From Pedobacter sp. Leaf250 (lineage in GTDB: Bacteria; Bacteroidota; Bacteroidia; Sphingobacteriales; Sphingobacteriaceae), in assembly GCF_920984735.1 (NCBI RefSeq), contig NZ_CAKLBU010000010.1:114251-178250 (forward strand): a stretch of DNA of 64,000 bases, given 5' to 3'. This document shows, piece by piece, positions 45,791 to 55,252 of this stretch; within the stretch, counting starts at the first letter, position 1; the number at the start of each line of letters is the position of its first letter. A program made the position numbers and the translations under genes. The notes below the pieces were generated by a model. The model saw nothing but the letters and a program-made list of their open reading frames with translations, made no database searches and was not told where the DNA came from.

Positions 45791-45840
45791 AAATGGTCAG
45801 ATAGGGTTCACAAGATAGCGAACTTTACTGTTTTCATTGG

Positions 45841-46917
45841 TTATTTTATATCATTAAGTTTCTTGATTACATCAACCTCTTCCTGTTTGTATGGTGTGCC
45901 ATCTTTTCTAAAAACTTCGTGAAACCATTCCTTAGGTTCTTCACCATTTGGAAGCGGAGTATCCCATGCATATTTTGTATTTGATTTTCCATCAACTAAA
46001 CCCCAATTTATGGCGCCGATATTTTCCTTCTTTAAAATTGGCATTACATTTTCAAATCGGCTGCCACGTGTGCGGGCCATATATTCAGTGCAAATCATCG
46101 GTCTTCCGTGCGATCTTAACATATCGATCACTCTTTGATGCCATTGCGGCTCCTCGTAATCATGATAGGTTATTATATCGGAATTTAAAGCTTGAAATGC
46201 ATTTAATTCTTTGTAATCCCAAGCCCATAATCCAACACTGATTGGTTGCTCCGGGTTTACTGCCCTAGCCCAAGTAAATACTGCTTTTAACAATGGATAA
46301 GAAGTGGTTAACTTACCTGAATTGCCTGGTTCATTGTATAAATCCCACAACAAAATTCGCTTATCTGTTTTGAAGCGTGTCATCACATCTTTTACGTATT
46401 TTTCTAAAGCAGGGAAATTGGCTTCGTTTTTCGAATCTGGATCTCCCGGATCCTGAACCCATCCAGAATTGTGAATGCCTGGTTTTGGTGCTGGTTGTTT
46501 GCCTGGTTTTGCTTGCTTGTTCCAACAATCATCAAAAAAAACGAAAATAGTTTTAATCTTATGCTTATCGGCGATGGTTAGGTATTGATCAACTCTTTTC
46601 TTGAATCCTTCTTTATCCTGTTTCCAGGCTAAACTGTGCAAATAAACCCGCATGGTATTAAAGCCAATGCCTTCTGCCCAACCTAATTCTTTATCAATAG
46701 TTGCGGCATCAAAAGTGTCAGACTGCCACATCTCCAGTTGGTTTATGGCAGTACTAGGAAGAAAATCTGCACCATTAATCCATTTGTATTGTTTGTACCA
46801 GGCGTTTGCTTTTTCTATCGACCAAACTTTTCCAACAACAGGTGTGGCTTCTTGTGCATTTGCCACTGTGGTAATGCTTAAAAATGCCAGAAGGAGATAA
46901 TTGAAATATTTTTTCAT
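45841..46917 (-). CDS. Secreted GH-A clan (GH5-like) glycosidase
   Basis: A 358-residue secreted enzyme: signal peptide to about residue 22 (VANAQ), then a TIM barrel. The putative acid/base is in WDLYNEPGNSG and the nucleophile in MICTEYMARTRGS, the order and spacing of GH-A retaining glycosidases. An aromatic, Trp-rich surface fits polysaccharide binding. I cannot assign the exact family; similar proteins are often annotated as '1,4-beta-xylanase' without proof. It lies 40 bases after the second GH43 gene and before the hybrid regulator, so it belongs to the same locus. Confidence 0.75.
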   Translation of the reverse strand: MKKYFNYLLLAFLSITTVANAQEATPVVGKVWSIEKANAWYKQYKWINGADFLPSTAINQLEMWQSDTFDAATIDKELGWAEGIGFNTMRVYLHSLAWKQDKEGFKKRVDQYLTIADKHKIKTIFVFFDDCWNKQAKPGKQPAPKPGIHNSGWVQDPGDPDSKNEANFPALEKYVKDVMTRFKTDKRILLWDLYNEPGNSGKLTTSYPLLKAVFTWARAVNPEQPISVGLWAWDYKELNAFQALNSDIITYHDYEEPQWHQRVIDMLRSHGRPMICTEYMARTRGSRFENVMPILKKENIGAINWGLVDGKSNTKYAWDTPLPNGEEPKEWFHEVFRKDGTPYKQEEVDVIKKLNDIK

Positions 46918-46957
46918 AGTTTATATTTAATAGTGAAATCGGTTATTGCCGAACTTA

Positions 46958-48004
46958 TTATTTTTTTTGTGATGGAATATTTAGCTCCTCATCCGTTTTA
47001 ACCGGAATTCCAAAATTTGGTGAACCATCGGCATTCCAGGTAAATTTTTGTGCTCTTGGCGAACGTTTTCCACCGCAGCCCTGACCAGGACCAGAATTCG
47101 CATGGTAAAGAATCCAATCCTCTTTTCCATCAGGAGATTTAAAGAATGAATTATGGCCTGGTGCATAAATGCCATTTTCTGGCGATTGCTTAAAAACTGG
47201 TTGGGTACTTTTTTCCCATGAGTTAACATCCAACAGATCTTTACCTTTTAAAGTGAGCATTCCGAGCGCATAAAAATCTGTCCAACAACCACTTGCCGAA
47301 TAAATCAGAAAAACTTTATCCTTATTTACAAGAATCTGCGGACCTTCATTTACATCTACATGAGGTGGATTTCCAGGATCATTTAAATCGCCATGCTTTT
47401 CCCACTCAAATTGTGGCGTCGAAATTTTATGTCTTTCGCCATCAATGGTCCATGGATTTTTCATCTTTGCAATATAAATTTCCTGCTTTTGGTTGATGTC
47501 TCCCTCCCATCCGGCCCAAATCATGTAAAGTTGTTTTTGATAGGTAAATACTGATCCATCAATTGCCCATTTATCAGAAGCATCGCCTACTTTTCCTTTA
47601 AATACCCAATTGCCTTTTAATGGATCTTTCGATGAATTTTCCAGTACATACATCCGGTGATTATTATTATTACCATCATCAGCAGCAAAATAAACATACC
47701 ATTTACCGCCGATAAAATGAATTTCTGGTGCCCAAAGTTCTTTCGAATAATTAGTATTGGGCGGTGGGGTAAAAATGGTTTTCTTCTCCGCTGTTTTTAA
47801 ATCAGCCAGATTTTTGGTTTTCCAGATCACCAGTTTGTTTTGCATAGAATGAGTATAATAATAATACCCATCTTTATAAATACTCCATGGATCGGCTCCC
47901 GAAGGCAGCAATGGATTTGTAAAAGTTTGCGCAACACTTAATTGTGTAATAAACAGAACCAAAAAGGCAAGCGCAATTTTTATGTTTTTAATGTGTTTAT
48001 TCAT
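46958..48004 (-). CDS. Secreted glycoside hydrolase family 43 enzyme (second copy)
   Basis: A 348-residue enzyme from the ATG 48004 (upstream codons in frame would overlap the previous gene). Signal peptide ends about residue 26 (SVAQ). The five-blade propeller catalytic residues are all visible: general base in GADPWS (D38), the pKa modulator in WAIDGSV and the acid in VNEGPQ. Length fits a single-domain GH43 without CBM. It is about half identical by eye to the product of the gene just upstream, from which it is separated by one base, so the two arose by tandem duplication. Likely alpha-arabinofuranosidase or beta-xylosidase. Confidence 0.88.
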   Translation of the reverse strand: MNKHIKNIKIALAFLVLFITQLSVAQTFTNPLLPSGADPWSIYKDGYYYYTHSMQNKLVIWKTKNLADLKTAEKKTIFTPPPNTNYSKELWAPEIHFIGGKWYVYFAADDGNNNNHRMYVLENSSKDPLKGNWVFKGKVGDASDKWAIDGSVFTYQKQLYMIWAGWEGDINQKQEIYIAKMKNPWTIDGERHKISTPQFEWEKHGDLNDPGNPPHVDVNEGPQILVNKDKVFLIYSASGCWTDFYALGMLTLKGKDLLDVNSWEKSTQPVFKQSPENGIYAPGHNSFFKSPDGKEDWILYHANSGPGQGCGGKRSPRAQKFTWNADGSPNFGIPVKTDEELNIPSQKK

Positions 48005-48005
48005 A

Positions 48006-49088
48006 TTATTTTTCTCCTGATGGTCTAGCAATTTGCAATCCGGTAGCTACAGGTACTCCAAAATCAGGACTACCATCAGCTTTGTATGTAAATTTTTGCA
48101 TCCTCACATTTCTTTGATCAGCACAGCCTTGGTTGGTTGCAGAATTTGCATGATAAATAATCCAATTCTCTTTACCATCTGGAGATTTGAAAAATGAATT
48201 ATGACCCGGGCCAAAAGCATTGCTTTGAGGCATTTTACTAAATACCGGTGTTGTGGCTTTTGTCCAATCAGCTTTAACCAATGGATTTCCTCCTGCTTTT
48301 AACGCCAATTGACCTAAAGTGTAATCATCTGTTCCGCAATAACTTGCCGAATAAATTATAAAGGTTTTGTTATCTGGAGATATAAGTGCCTGCGGACCTT
48401 CGTTTACGCCAAATCCATTTTTTTCCCATGCAAATTCTGGTTCAGTTAATTTCGTTGCTGTTCCTTCTAAAGTATAGGGATTTGTCATTTTAGCGATGTA
48501 AATATTTTGTGTCAAGTTTACATTTGTTACATCTGGGCGTCCGCACCAAATAAAATACCTGCTTCCATTTACTTCAAGAACTGAACCATCAATAGCCCAG
48601 AAATCGGCACTCGTACTAAAAATCTTACCCTTATCAACCCAGGTTCCTGTAGTTGGATCAGGACTGCTATTCTCCAAAACCCATGTTCTTTGACTAATAT
48701 CTGCACCGTTTCCTGCGGTGTAGTAGATATACCATTTTCCATCAAAAAAGAATAATTCTGGTGCCCAAACATTTCTTGAATTGGCTGCTCCGGCTGTAGG
48801 TGTAAAAACTGTTTTTGGTATTGAAGAGCTTAATTTAGACATTGCCGTTGTAGACCATAGATTAATAGAAACGCCATTGGTTTGCAGATAGTAATAAACA
48901 CCATCTTTTTGGAATACCGATGGATCAGCACCTTGCATTAATGGATTGGAAAAGGTACTTACCGTTGTCGGTGGTTCGGGATCTACTGGTGTTGGATTAC
49001 TAGATTTTCCGCAAGAAAGACCCACCGTTACAAAAAGTGCGAGCCAAAGCATGTGAATTTTTAATCCCTTTGATGTGAATTTGTTCAT
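48006..49088 (-). CDS. Lipoprotein glycoside hydrolase family 43 enzyme (first copy)
   Basis: A 360-residue lipoprotein: lipobox GLSC with Cys26, followed by a Pro-rich linker, then a GH43 propeller with GADPSV (D55), WAIDGSV and VNEGPQ as catalytic sites. The C-terminal segment 'HANSATNQGCADQRNVRMQKFTY' is matched in its neighbour, where the same motif reads HANSGPGQGCGG. Lipid anchoring suggests surface or periplasmic action, while the paralogue is released to the periplasm; a split of roles between the two is possible. It follows an intergenic palindromic repeat after the SusD gene. Confidence 0.9.
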   Translation of the reverse strand: MNKFTSKGLKIHMLWLALFVTVGLSCGKSSNPTPVDPEPPTTVSTFSNPLMQGADPSVFQKDGVYYYLQTNGVSINLWSTTAMSKLSSSIPKTVFTPTAGAANSRNVWAPELFFFDGKWYIYYTAGNGADISQRTWVLENSSPDPTTGTWVDKGKIFSTSADFWAIDGSVLEVNGSRYFIWCGRPDVTNVNLTQNIYIAKMTNPYTLEGTATKLTEPEFAWEKNGFGVNEGPQALISPDNKTFIIYSASYCGTDDYTLGQLALKAGGNPLVKADWTKATTPVFSKMPQSNAFGPGHNSFFKSPDGKENWIIYHANSATNQGCADQRNVRMQKFTYKADGSPDFGVPVATGLQIARPSGEK

Positions 49089-49163
49089 AATTGGAGATGT
49101 TTAAAAATCTGGAGTCTCAAAATTTAATTTAATAACAATCATTTATTTCGACTGCTAATACCT

Positions 49164-49238
49164 TCATTGCGAGGAACGAAGCAATCTCACTTTAAAAGTC
49201 AGATTGCTTCAGCTCACACATGCCCGGCTTCGCAATGA
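49164..49238. repeat. Palindromic intergenic repeat between SusD and GH43 genes
   Basis: Outer arms TCATTGCGA (49164-49172) and TCGCAATGA (49230-49238) are exact inverted copies; inside them GAAGCAATCT (49178-49187) and AGATTGCTTC (49201-49210) are a second exact pair. The 'ATTGCGAGGAACGAAGCAATCT' type of sequence is, from memory, a widespread dispersed repeat in Bacteroidota genomes. In RNA it would fold into a long two-step stem within the operon. Confidence 0.8.
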
Positions 49239-49256
49239 CGACCGGATTGTGTAAAA

Positions 49257-50792
49257 TTAATATTTAGGATTTTGCGTTAAGTTCGAATTTAAATCAATAT
49301 CACCCTGTGGTATTGGATAAACCTCATGTTTACCAATAATAAACCCAGTGAAATCAGCATCTCTGGTTGCCAAAGCTGGTCCTAAATCGCCCCAACGTTG
49401 TAAATCTGCCCATCTCCAACCTTCACCTGCCAACTCTGTTAAACGTTCGTGTTTTAGTTGTGTTAAAAATTGTGCCTGATTTAAACCCGGTTTCGCAACA
49501 GTTAAGGTCGCTAATCCAGCTCTTTGGCGCACTCTATCTACGTACGGGTAAGCCTCAGCTGTTCTATTTAAACCATTTAATGCTTCTGCATACATCAACA
49601 AAACATCTGCATAGCGAATTAAACGGTAATTATTTGGCGAGCGGAAACCTTCTTGATTTTTCCAATGATCGTTTAACAATTTGCGGAACCAAACCCCATT
49701 TGCATCAGGTCCATTACCATAACGACTTTGGAAAGTTTGTCCGTAAACAATTGTGGCTGTTGGCCCGGCAGGGTTAGCATTGTTAAAGATAAAGGATGCG
49801 GCCAAGCGTGGATCTTGAGCATTGGCAACCGTTCTTTCTTGTAAAAATTCATCAACCACCCATCTGCGGGCAGCACCATCAGAAAACCCAACTCCCGGAG
49901 GCGCAAAGAATTGCGAAATTGATGTACCTGTATTGTTTATTGCACCTTCATTTACATCATCATCAGTGTTTTCATTTACATTTTCATTAAACTGAATTTC
50001 AAAAATCGATTCACTGTTGTTCTCTCTTGTAATAATGAAATTATCACGGTAATCTACTGTTAACGAATAAGTTGAAGCACCAGCACCCGTTACCAAATAA
50101 GCGAAAGCATCTGCCGCCTGCTGATACATTCTTTGCTGCAGGTAAGTTTTACCTAAAAGCGCATACGCTGCACCTCTTGTGGCTCTTCCTAAATCAACTG
50201 CCGCATAACTTACAGGTAAATCTGCAATGGCTTCGGTTAAATCTTTTGCTACCTGAGCATAAGCTTCTGCTGTTGTTGCATTTCTAGGAACATCTTTTGG
50301 CTGCGATGGCGCCAACATTAACGGCGGACGGCCATAATAAAGAGTTAGATTAAAATAAAACAATGCTCTTAAGAATTTAGCCTCTGCTATAATTCTCTTC
50401 TTGTTTGTTTCATTCATGGATATGTTAGGCACATTTGCAATTACCTGATTGGCTCTAAATACCCCAACATATAGCGTTTGCCATGTATCGGCAGTTAAGC
50501 CATCATTATAATTGGTTTGGTTGAAACGCATTAAGTTATTTAATCCGCCATCTCCTCCAGATCCAAAACCTTCATCAGATTTTAAAATTCCATGGTAGAA
50601 CATCCATCGAGAATATAAACTTGCTGTGCGGTAAAATGTGCCGTAAACAGCATTAATACCTTTAGTAGCGTCCGTTTCATTTTTCCAGAAACTGGCAATT
50701 GTTGGTGCATTAGGATTAACTGCATCGAAATCTCTTTTACAACTTGATAAAGCTATAATAGATACAGTTAATATGACTATATATTTTTTCAT
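49257..50792 (-). CDS. susD-like: SusD/RagB-family glycan-binding lipoprotein
   Basis: A 511-residue lipoprotein with lipobox SSC (Cys18). The helical TPR-like N-terminal part ('FWKNETDATKGINAVYGTFYR', 'AKFLRALFYFNLTLYYG') and the C-terminal 'NYRLIRYADVLLMYAEALNGL...YVDRVRQRAGL' and 'HERLTELAGEGWRWADLQRWG' are the signature blocks of SusD homologues. It forms the lid over the SusC barrel and binds the glycan before import. It starts 17 bases after susC on the same strand. The overlapping 136-codon plus-strand frame is a shadow. Confidence 0.95.
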   Translation of the reverse strand: MKKYIVILTVSIIALSSCKRDFDAVNPNAPTIASFWKNETDATKGINAVYGTFYRTASLYSRWMFYHGILKSDEGFGSGGDGGLNNLMRFNQTNYNDGLTADTWQTLYVGVFRANQVIANVPNISMNETNKKRIIAEAKFLRALFYFNLTLYYGRPPLMLAPSQPKDVPRNATTAEAYAQVAKDLTEAIADLPVSYAAVDLGRATRGAAYALLGKTYLQQRMYQQAADAFAYLVTGAGASTYSLTVDYRDNFIITRENNSESIFEIQFNENVNENTDDDVNEGAINNTGTSISQFFAPPGVGFSDGAARRWVVDEFLQERTVANAQDPRLAASFIFNNANPAGPTATIVYGQTFQSRYGNGPDANGVWFRKLLNDHWKNQEGFRSPNNYRLIRYADVLLMYAEALNGLNRTAEAYPYVDRVRQRAGLATLTVAKPGLNQAQFLTQLKHERLTELAGEGWRWADLQRWGDLGPALATRDADFTGFIIGKHEVYPIPQGDIDLNSNLTQNPKY

Positions 50793-50809
50793 GATTCTAT
50801 CTATTAAAA

Positions 50810-53800
50810 TTAAAAACCTACACTTAAACCAAATGATATAATTCTTGATGAAGGATAATTTCCGTTATCTACACCTGGCTCAAGATTTGGATTTGCGCCC
50901 ACCACATCAGGATCTAAACCACTGTATTTTGTAATGGTAAATAAGTTTTGTCCACTTACATATAACCTTGCGCTGCTGATATTTGCTTTTGAAATCAATT
51001 TTTGAGGAAAACTATAACCCAACTCAACATTACGTAATCTTAAGAACGAACCATCTTCTACCCATCTATCACTATTTCCTCTTGCATTTTCATTGATACC
51101 CCTATCGTTAGCAGCAAACTGGTAACCCAACCTAGGGAAGGTAGTATCAGTATTAGTTGGCGACCAAGGATTAATATCTCTTCTGTAATTTGAGTTGCCA
51201 TAACTATCCAAATCCCTCAACACATCGTTATACAATTTTTGTCCGAATGCGCCATAAAGCTGGATTGAAAGACTGAAATCTTTATATCTCGAATTAAATT
51301 GCAAACCAGATGTGAATTTAGGAAAAGCCGAACCTGCGTAAACGCGATCCTTATCATTGATATCATCATTTGTGCCACCATCTAAAGTATTCTGGTAGCG
51401 GATATCTCCAGGTTTTGCGTAAGCGCTTTGTGCCCTGTGTGCGTTGATTTCAGCTTGGTTTTGGAAAATTCCATCTGATTTCAAAACAAAATATTCACCA
51501 ATTGAGCGGCCAACCTGCGTTCTGGTATTGCCCGATTGGATATAATCTTTTGGCAAACCTGTTTCAGTATCAATACCTAAATTACCTAATGATAATACCT
51601 TGTTTCTTACAATACTGATGTTACCAGCAATATCCCATTTAAAATCACCTTCTAATTTCGGGCGATAACCTAAATTAAGTTCTACCCCTTTATTTTGGAT
51701 GGAGCCAATATTTACGATTGGATCTCCTTGTAAATTTCCTAAATAACGTGGCAATGGCTGACTCAACAATACATCTTCGGAAACTGATCTGAAAACATCA
51801 AAATTTACGGTTAGCTGATCTTTAAATAATGATGCATCAAAACCTAAATTGGTGGTTTTCTTTTTTTCCCATCTTAAGTCGCCCGAAGCAAGTTTAGCCT
51901 GGATAGCGCCAGCAGTGGTAACCTGATTAGGGCCTAAAACTACATCTGGTGCCTGATTTAAGAAACCGATAAATTGAAACGGACTCAATGTATTCACTCC
52001 AAGCACACCATAAGATCCACGCAATTTCAAATCAGAAATCCAATTTACCTTAAAAAAGTCTTCTTTAGAGATTCTCCAACCCAAAGCTCCCGAAGGGAAA
52101 TAACCAGTTCTAAATTGTGGAGAGAAGCGAGAATCCTTATCTGCTCTAAAAGTAAAGGTAGCTAAGTATTTCTCATCGTAAGTATAATTCAACCTGCCCA
52201 AATATGAATCCAAAAGGCTTTTATACAAATCACCAGATGATGTTCTGCTTGCAGTTGGACTAGAAACCAGCGTGGTAAAGTACTCGCCATTCAGTTGCGT
52301 CAGGTTGTTTGCACTACCCGAAACAAAATCGGTTTGCGTGGTTTGTTGCGTATAACCCACAACACCATTTATGCTATGCTTACCAATGTTGTAATTATAA
52401 TTTAAGGTGTGTTCTAATAAATAACTTAGAAATTGTGAACGGCGTTCGCCCAATTGGCTAAGTTCTGGAGATTGATTTTGGTACCAAGAACCATCTTTTC
52501 TAATCGATTTACTCTTATCAAAACTGGTTTCAATACCGGCATTAAATTTATAATTTAATCCATCGATGATTTTAAAATCGATATAGGCATTACCAATTAA
52601 CTTAGCAAAGTTTGATTTTACAGAAGTGATATTTGCAATGGCCACCTGGTTACGCGAAAAAGTATTGATGTTGCCATTAGAGCCATAACCCCAACCGCCC
52701 GGATTGCTGGTACTAACTAATGTATTATCCTGAACTGGAATTAATGGAACACTCGAAAACATATCGTACCAAGGGTTGCCTGCAAAAGCTCCACCTTGAA
52801 ATGGCGATCTTGAGGTAGACGAAGAAAAAGCTAAGTTTTCTCCAAATTTAAATCGGCCTTTTGTAGTTTCAGTATTTACACGGAAAGAGGCACGCTCAAA
52901 TTCCCGGGCAATTAAAACACCTTTATCTTTAAAATATCCTCCAGAAATTAAATATTTTGAGCCGTTGCCGCCACCAGAAATACTGGCATTGTAATCTTGA
53001 ACAGAACCTGTTCTTAACGTTTCATCAACCCAATCGGTGTTGATACGGCCATTATAATTGGCAACACCAGGTTGAATAGCCATTCCTGATGCCTGATAAG
53101 CACGGGTATTTGTAGCTGCATATTCTGCAGCATCCATCATATCATACGTATTTGGCACTTGCGAAATACTGTATCTTGATGTGATATTGATTTTTGCAGG
53201 TCCTTCCTTACCTTTCTTAGTGGTGATTAAAATGACACCATTACCAGCTCTGGAGCCGTAAATTGCTGCCGCTGATGCATCTTTTAAAATTTGAATGTCT
53301 TCTACGTCATTCGGACTTACTGTAGTATTTGGATCAGCAATCATTCCATCAATAACATACAATGGACTAGCATTTCCAAAGGTTGCCAAGCCACGAATAT
53401 TTACAACAGCCTCTTGTCCGGGAGCACCGCCATTTCTTACTGAAACGCCTGGCGTTTGGCCTTGAAGTGCTTCAGGGAGAGAACGTGAAACTAATTTCTC
53501 CGTATTTCCAGTATTTACAGATCCTGTTGCACCAGTTAAATCCTTTCTTCTGATGGTTTGGTAACCGATTACAACCACATCGTCCAAGGCTGTATCAGAA
53601 GATTCTAAAGTGACATTGATAACAGGATTTGAACCCACAACAATTTCTTTTGCTGTAAAACCAATATAGTTAAATACCAATGTCGAATTTTCAGGAACAG
53701 ATATACTGTATTTTCCCATTGCATCGGTAACTACAGCCCTTCCGCCGCCTTTTACACTTACAGAAACACCAGGCAATGTTTCACCACTGGTTGCTTTTAC

Positions 53801-53977
53801 TGTTCCTGTGATTTGAACATCGACTTTAAATGCCTTTATTTCGGCGGCATCTTTATAGGTTGATGTGGCATAACTCGGCGAAATTATCGCAGCCATTACC
53901 AATGGCAAAGCTAATAATCGCTTAAAGTTACCAACCTGATCAACATGAAATAAATTGAGTAAATTTCCTTTTTTCAT
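50810..53977 (-). CDS. susC-like: SusC/RagA TonB-dependent outer-membrane transporter
   Basis: A 1055-residue barrel. N-terminal signal region (to about 40), a carboxypeptidase-regulatory-like domain (about 55-130, 'GTVKATSGETLPGVSVSVKG'), the TonB-box-like DDVVVIGYQ (about 132-141) and the plug with 'LQGQTPGVSVRNGGAPGQ' and 'NIRGLATFGNASPLYVIDG', then a 22-stranded barrel ending 'IISFGLSVGF' with terminal Phe. It imports oligosaccharides with its SusD partner. It is the first gene of the locus; the 426 bases upstream must hold its promoter, probably controlled by the hybrid regulator at the end of the locus. Confidence 0.95.
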   Translation of the reverse strand: MKKGNLLNLFHVDQVGNFKRLLALPLVMAAIISPSYATSTYKDAAEIKAFKVDVQITGTVKATSGETLPGVSVSVKGGGRAVVTDAMGKYSISVPENSTLVFNYIGFTAKEIVVGSNPVINVTLESSDTALDDVVVIGYQTIRRKDLTGATGSVNTGNTEKLVSRSLPEALQGQTPGVSVRNGGAPGQEAVVNIRGLATFGNASPLYVIDGMIADPNTTVSPNDVEDIQILKDASAAAIYGSRAGNGVILITTKKGKEGPAKINITSRYSISQVPNTYDMMDAAEYAATNTRAYQASGMAIQPGVANYNGRINTDWVDETLRTGSVQDYNASISGGGNGSKYLISGGYFKDKGVLIAREFERASFRVNTETTKGRFKFGENLAFSSSTSRSPFQGGAFAGNPWYDMFSSVPLIPVQDNTLVSTSNPGGWGYGSNGNINTFSRNQVAIANITSVKSNFAKLIGNAYIDFKIIDGLNYKFNAGIETSFDKSKSIRKDGSWYQNQSPELSQLGERRSQFLSYLLEHTLNYNYNIGKHSINGVVGYTQQTTQTDFVSGSANNLTQLNGEYFTTLVSSPTASRTSSGDLYKSLLDSYLGRLNYTYDEKYLATFTFRADKDSRFSPQFRTGYFPSGALGWRISKEDFFKVNWISDLKLRGSYGVLGVNTLSPFQFIGFLNQAPDVVLGPNQVTTAGAIQAKLASGDLRWEKKKTTNLGFDASLFKDQLTVNFDVFRSVSEDVLLSQPLPRYLGNLQGDPIVNIGSIQNKGVELNLGYRPKLEGDFKWDIAGNISIVRNKVLSLGNLGIDTETGLPKDYIQSGNTRTQVGRSIGEYFVLKSDGIFQNQAEINAHRAQSAYAKPGDIRYQNTLDGGTNDDINDKDRVYAGSAFPKFTSGLQFNSRYKDFSLSIQLYGAFGQKLYNDVLRDLDSYGNSNYRRDINPWSPTNTDTTFPRLGYQFAANDRGINENARGNSDRWVEDGSFLRLRNVELGYSFPQKLISKANISSARLYVSGQNLFTITKYSGLDPDVVGANPNLEPGVDNGNYPSSRIISFGLSVGF

Positions 53978-54042
53978 AATGTTTACATTTGGTTTTGTTT
54001 TTTTGAGAGTAGAGATCTGTTTGCTACACGGCAGATTTTGAG

Positions 54043-54050
54043 CAAAGATG
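54043..54050 (-). promoter_or_regulatory. Candidate -7 element of the PUL (CATCTTTG)
   Basis: The minus strand reads CATCTTTG about 66 bases before the SusC start, one base off TAnnTTTG. It is the best match in the 426-base gap 53978-54403; no other element, hairpin or reading frame in that gap stood out to me. Confidence 0.3.
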
Positions 54051-54403
54051 TTCGGCTTTTTTTCATCATTCAGAAATAAGTTTATATCGGTTAGGTTGTT
54101 AAATCAAAAAAAAGATTTAACAATAGCAATGTTACCGCTTTTGGCCTTGATGTAGGTATAAAAATTGTTTCTAAATCTATAACAAATGTTGATTTGACAT
54201 TTTAAAAATCACTCCAATGCATCAAAAAAGGTGACTTTGAAAAATTCAATATTTTTAACAATTCTTTGTTGATTTTTTATCGATACACATAATCTTGATA
54301 ACAATAAATTAAAACCGCTAAAACTATACATGGAAATATGGCGTTATTTAAACATCAGTGATTAAATAAATTTTATAATTTTACTGCCTAACATCAATAA
54401 TTA

Positions 54404-55252
54404 ATGCCAATCCTTTCTCTTTCATTAAAAGATCTTCCGAATTACAGTAAACAACTTTTACAATTATCTTCTACCAAAGAGAAATTTGATACCGTTAGGG
54501 AAATATATCAACGCATATCTGTTAATGAAGCCGAATTGGAAAAGTTGGAATTTGCTGTCAGTTTATTGCAGGTTCAGGGAAATTATGATTTACAAAAGGA
54601 TTCGGTTAAAAAGCAGCATCAAAAATTAAAAGATATCCGCCAAACCATTGACGATAGAATTCTAATTGTTGAGCAAAAACTTTATTTAGGCATTCCTGAA
54701 GATCTGGATGAAATGGAAAGGTTAATTGTGGAGCAGGAAGCTATTGTTGCTGATCAGGAAAAACTGAATGATGATGAGCTTTCTTTGCTGGAAAGCATGA
54801 GCCAAATTGATGTTGCTTTTGGAAAGCAACTGGCTGAAATTGATCAATCAAGGTCTAATCGTGATGTACCTTTAAAAGCTAAATTAGAACGATACATATT
54901 AACCGTTGAAGAAACTGAAAAAAGAGTGCTGCTTCAATCAAAACTCTTTTCGTTTATACCTCTTTTGGTTATTCCTATTATTTTAGATTTTTTGGCCTAT
55001 AAAATGGGAATAAATGGAGCAAAGCCAATTATTTTTTCTCATTACATATTTTTAATTTCTTTAGTGGGTATCCAAATATTTTTTGCTGATACCATTATTC
55101 AAAAAACATCAAGTTTTTTGGCTGATAAGCAAATAGCATTGTTCATAAAACAAATTTCTGATGATTTAAATAATCTTGAAAAAAGCAAAAGACAAATTGA
55201 AACTAAAAACAACATTAAAACCGAAGATTTGATTGCTTTAGATATGAATTAA
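54404..55252 (+). CDS. Coiled-coil membrane protein, function unknown
   Basis: A 282-residue protein. Residues 25-175 are a long charged helix with coiled-coil heptads; two hydrophobic helices follow (about 183-200, 'FSFIPLLVIPIILDFLAY', and 211-230, 'SHYIFLISLVGIQIFF'), then a second short coiled coil. No family recognised. The layout (cytosolic coiled coil plus two membrane helices) resembles membrane-bound scaffold or stress proteins, but no motif supports more. Its end overlaps the stop of the convergent DinB gene by 4 bases. Confidence 0.6.
   Translation: MPILSLSLKDLPNYSKQLLQLSSTKEKFDTVREIYQRISVNEAELEKLEFAVSLLQVQGNYDLQKDSVKKQHQKLKDIRQTIDDRILIVEQKLYLGIPEDLDEMERLIVEQEAIVADQEKLNDDELSLLESMSQIDVAFGKQLAEIDQSRSNRDVPLKAKLERYILTVEETEKRVLLQSKLFSFIPLLVIPIILDFLAYKMGINGAKPIIFSHYIFLISLVGIQIFFADTIIQKTSSFLADKQIALFIKQISDDLNNLEKSKRQIETKNNIKTEDLIALDMN

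Noticed and set aside
49367..49777. 136-codon plus-strand frame antisense to the SusD gene
   Set aside because: It lies wholly inside a well-supported SusD gene, has a Leu/His-rich composition typical of a reverse frame and no recognisable domain.
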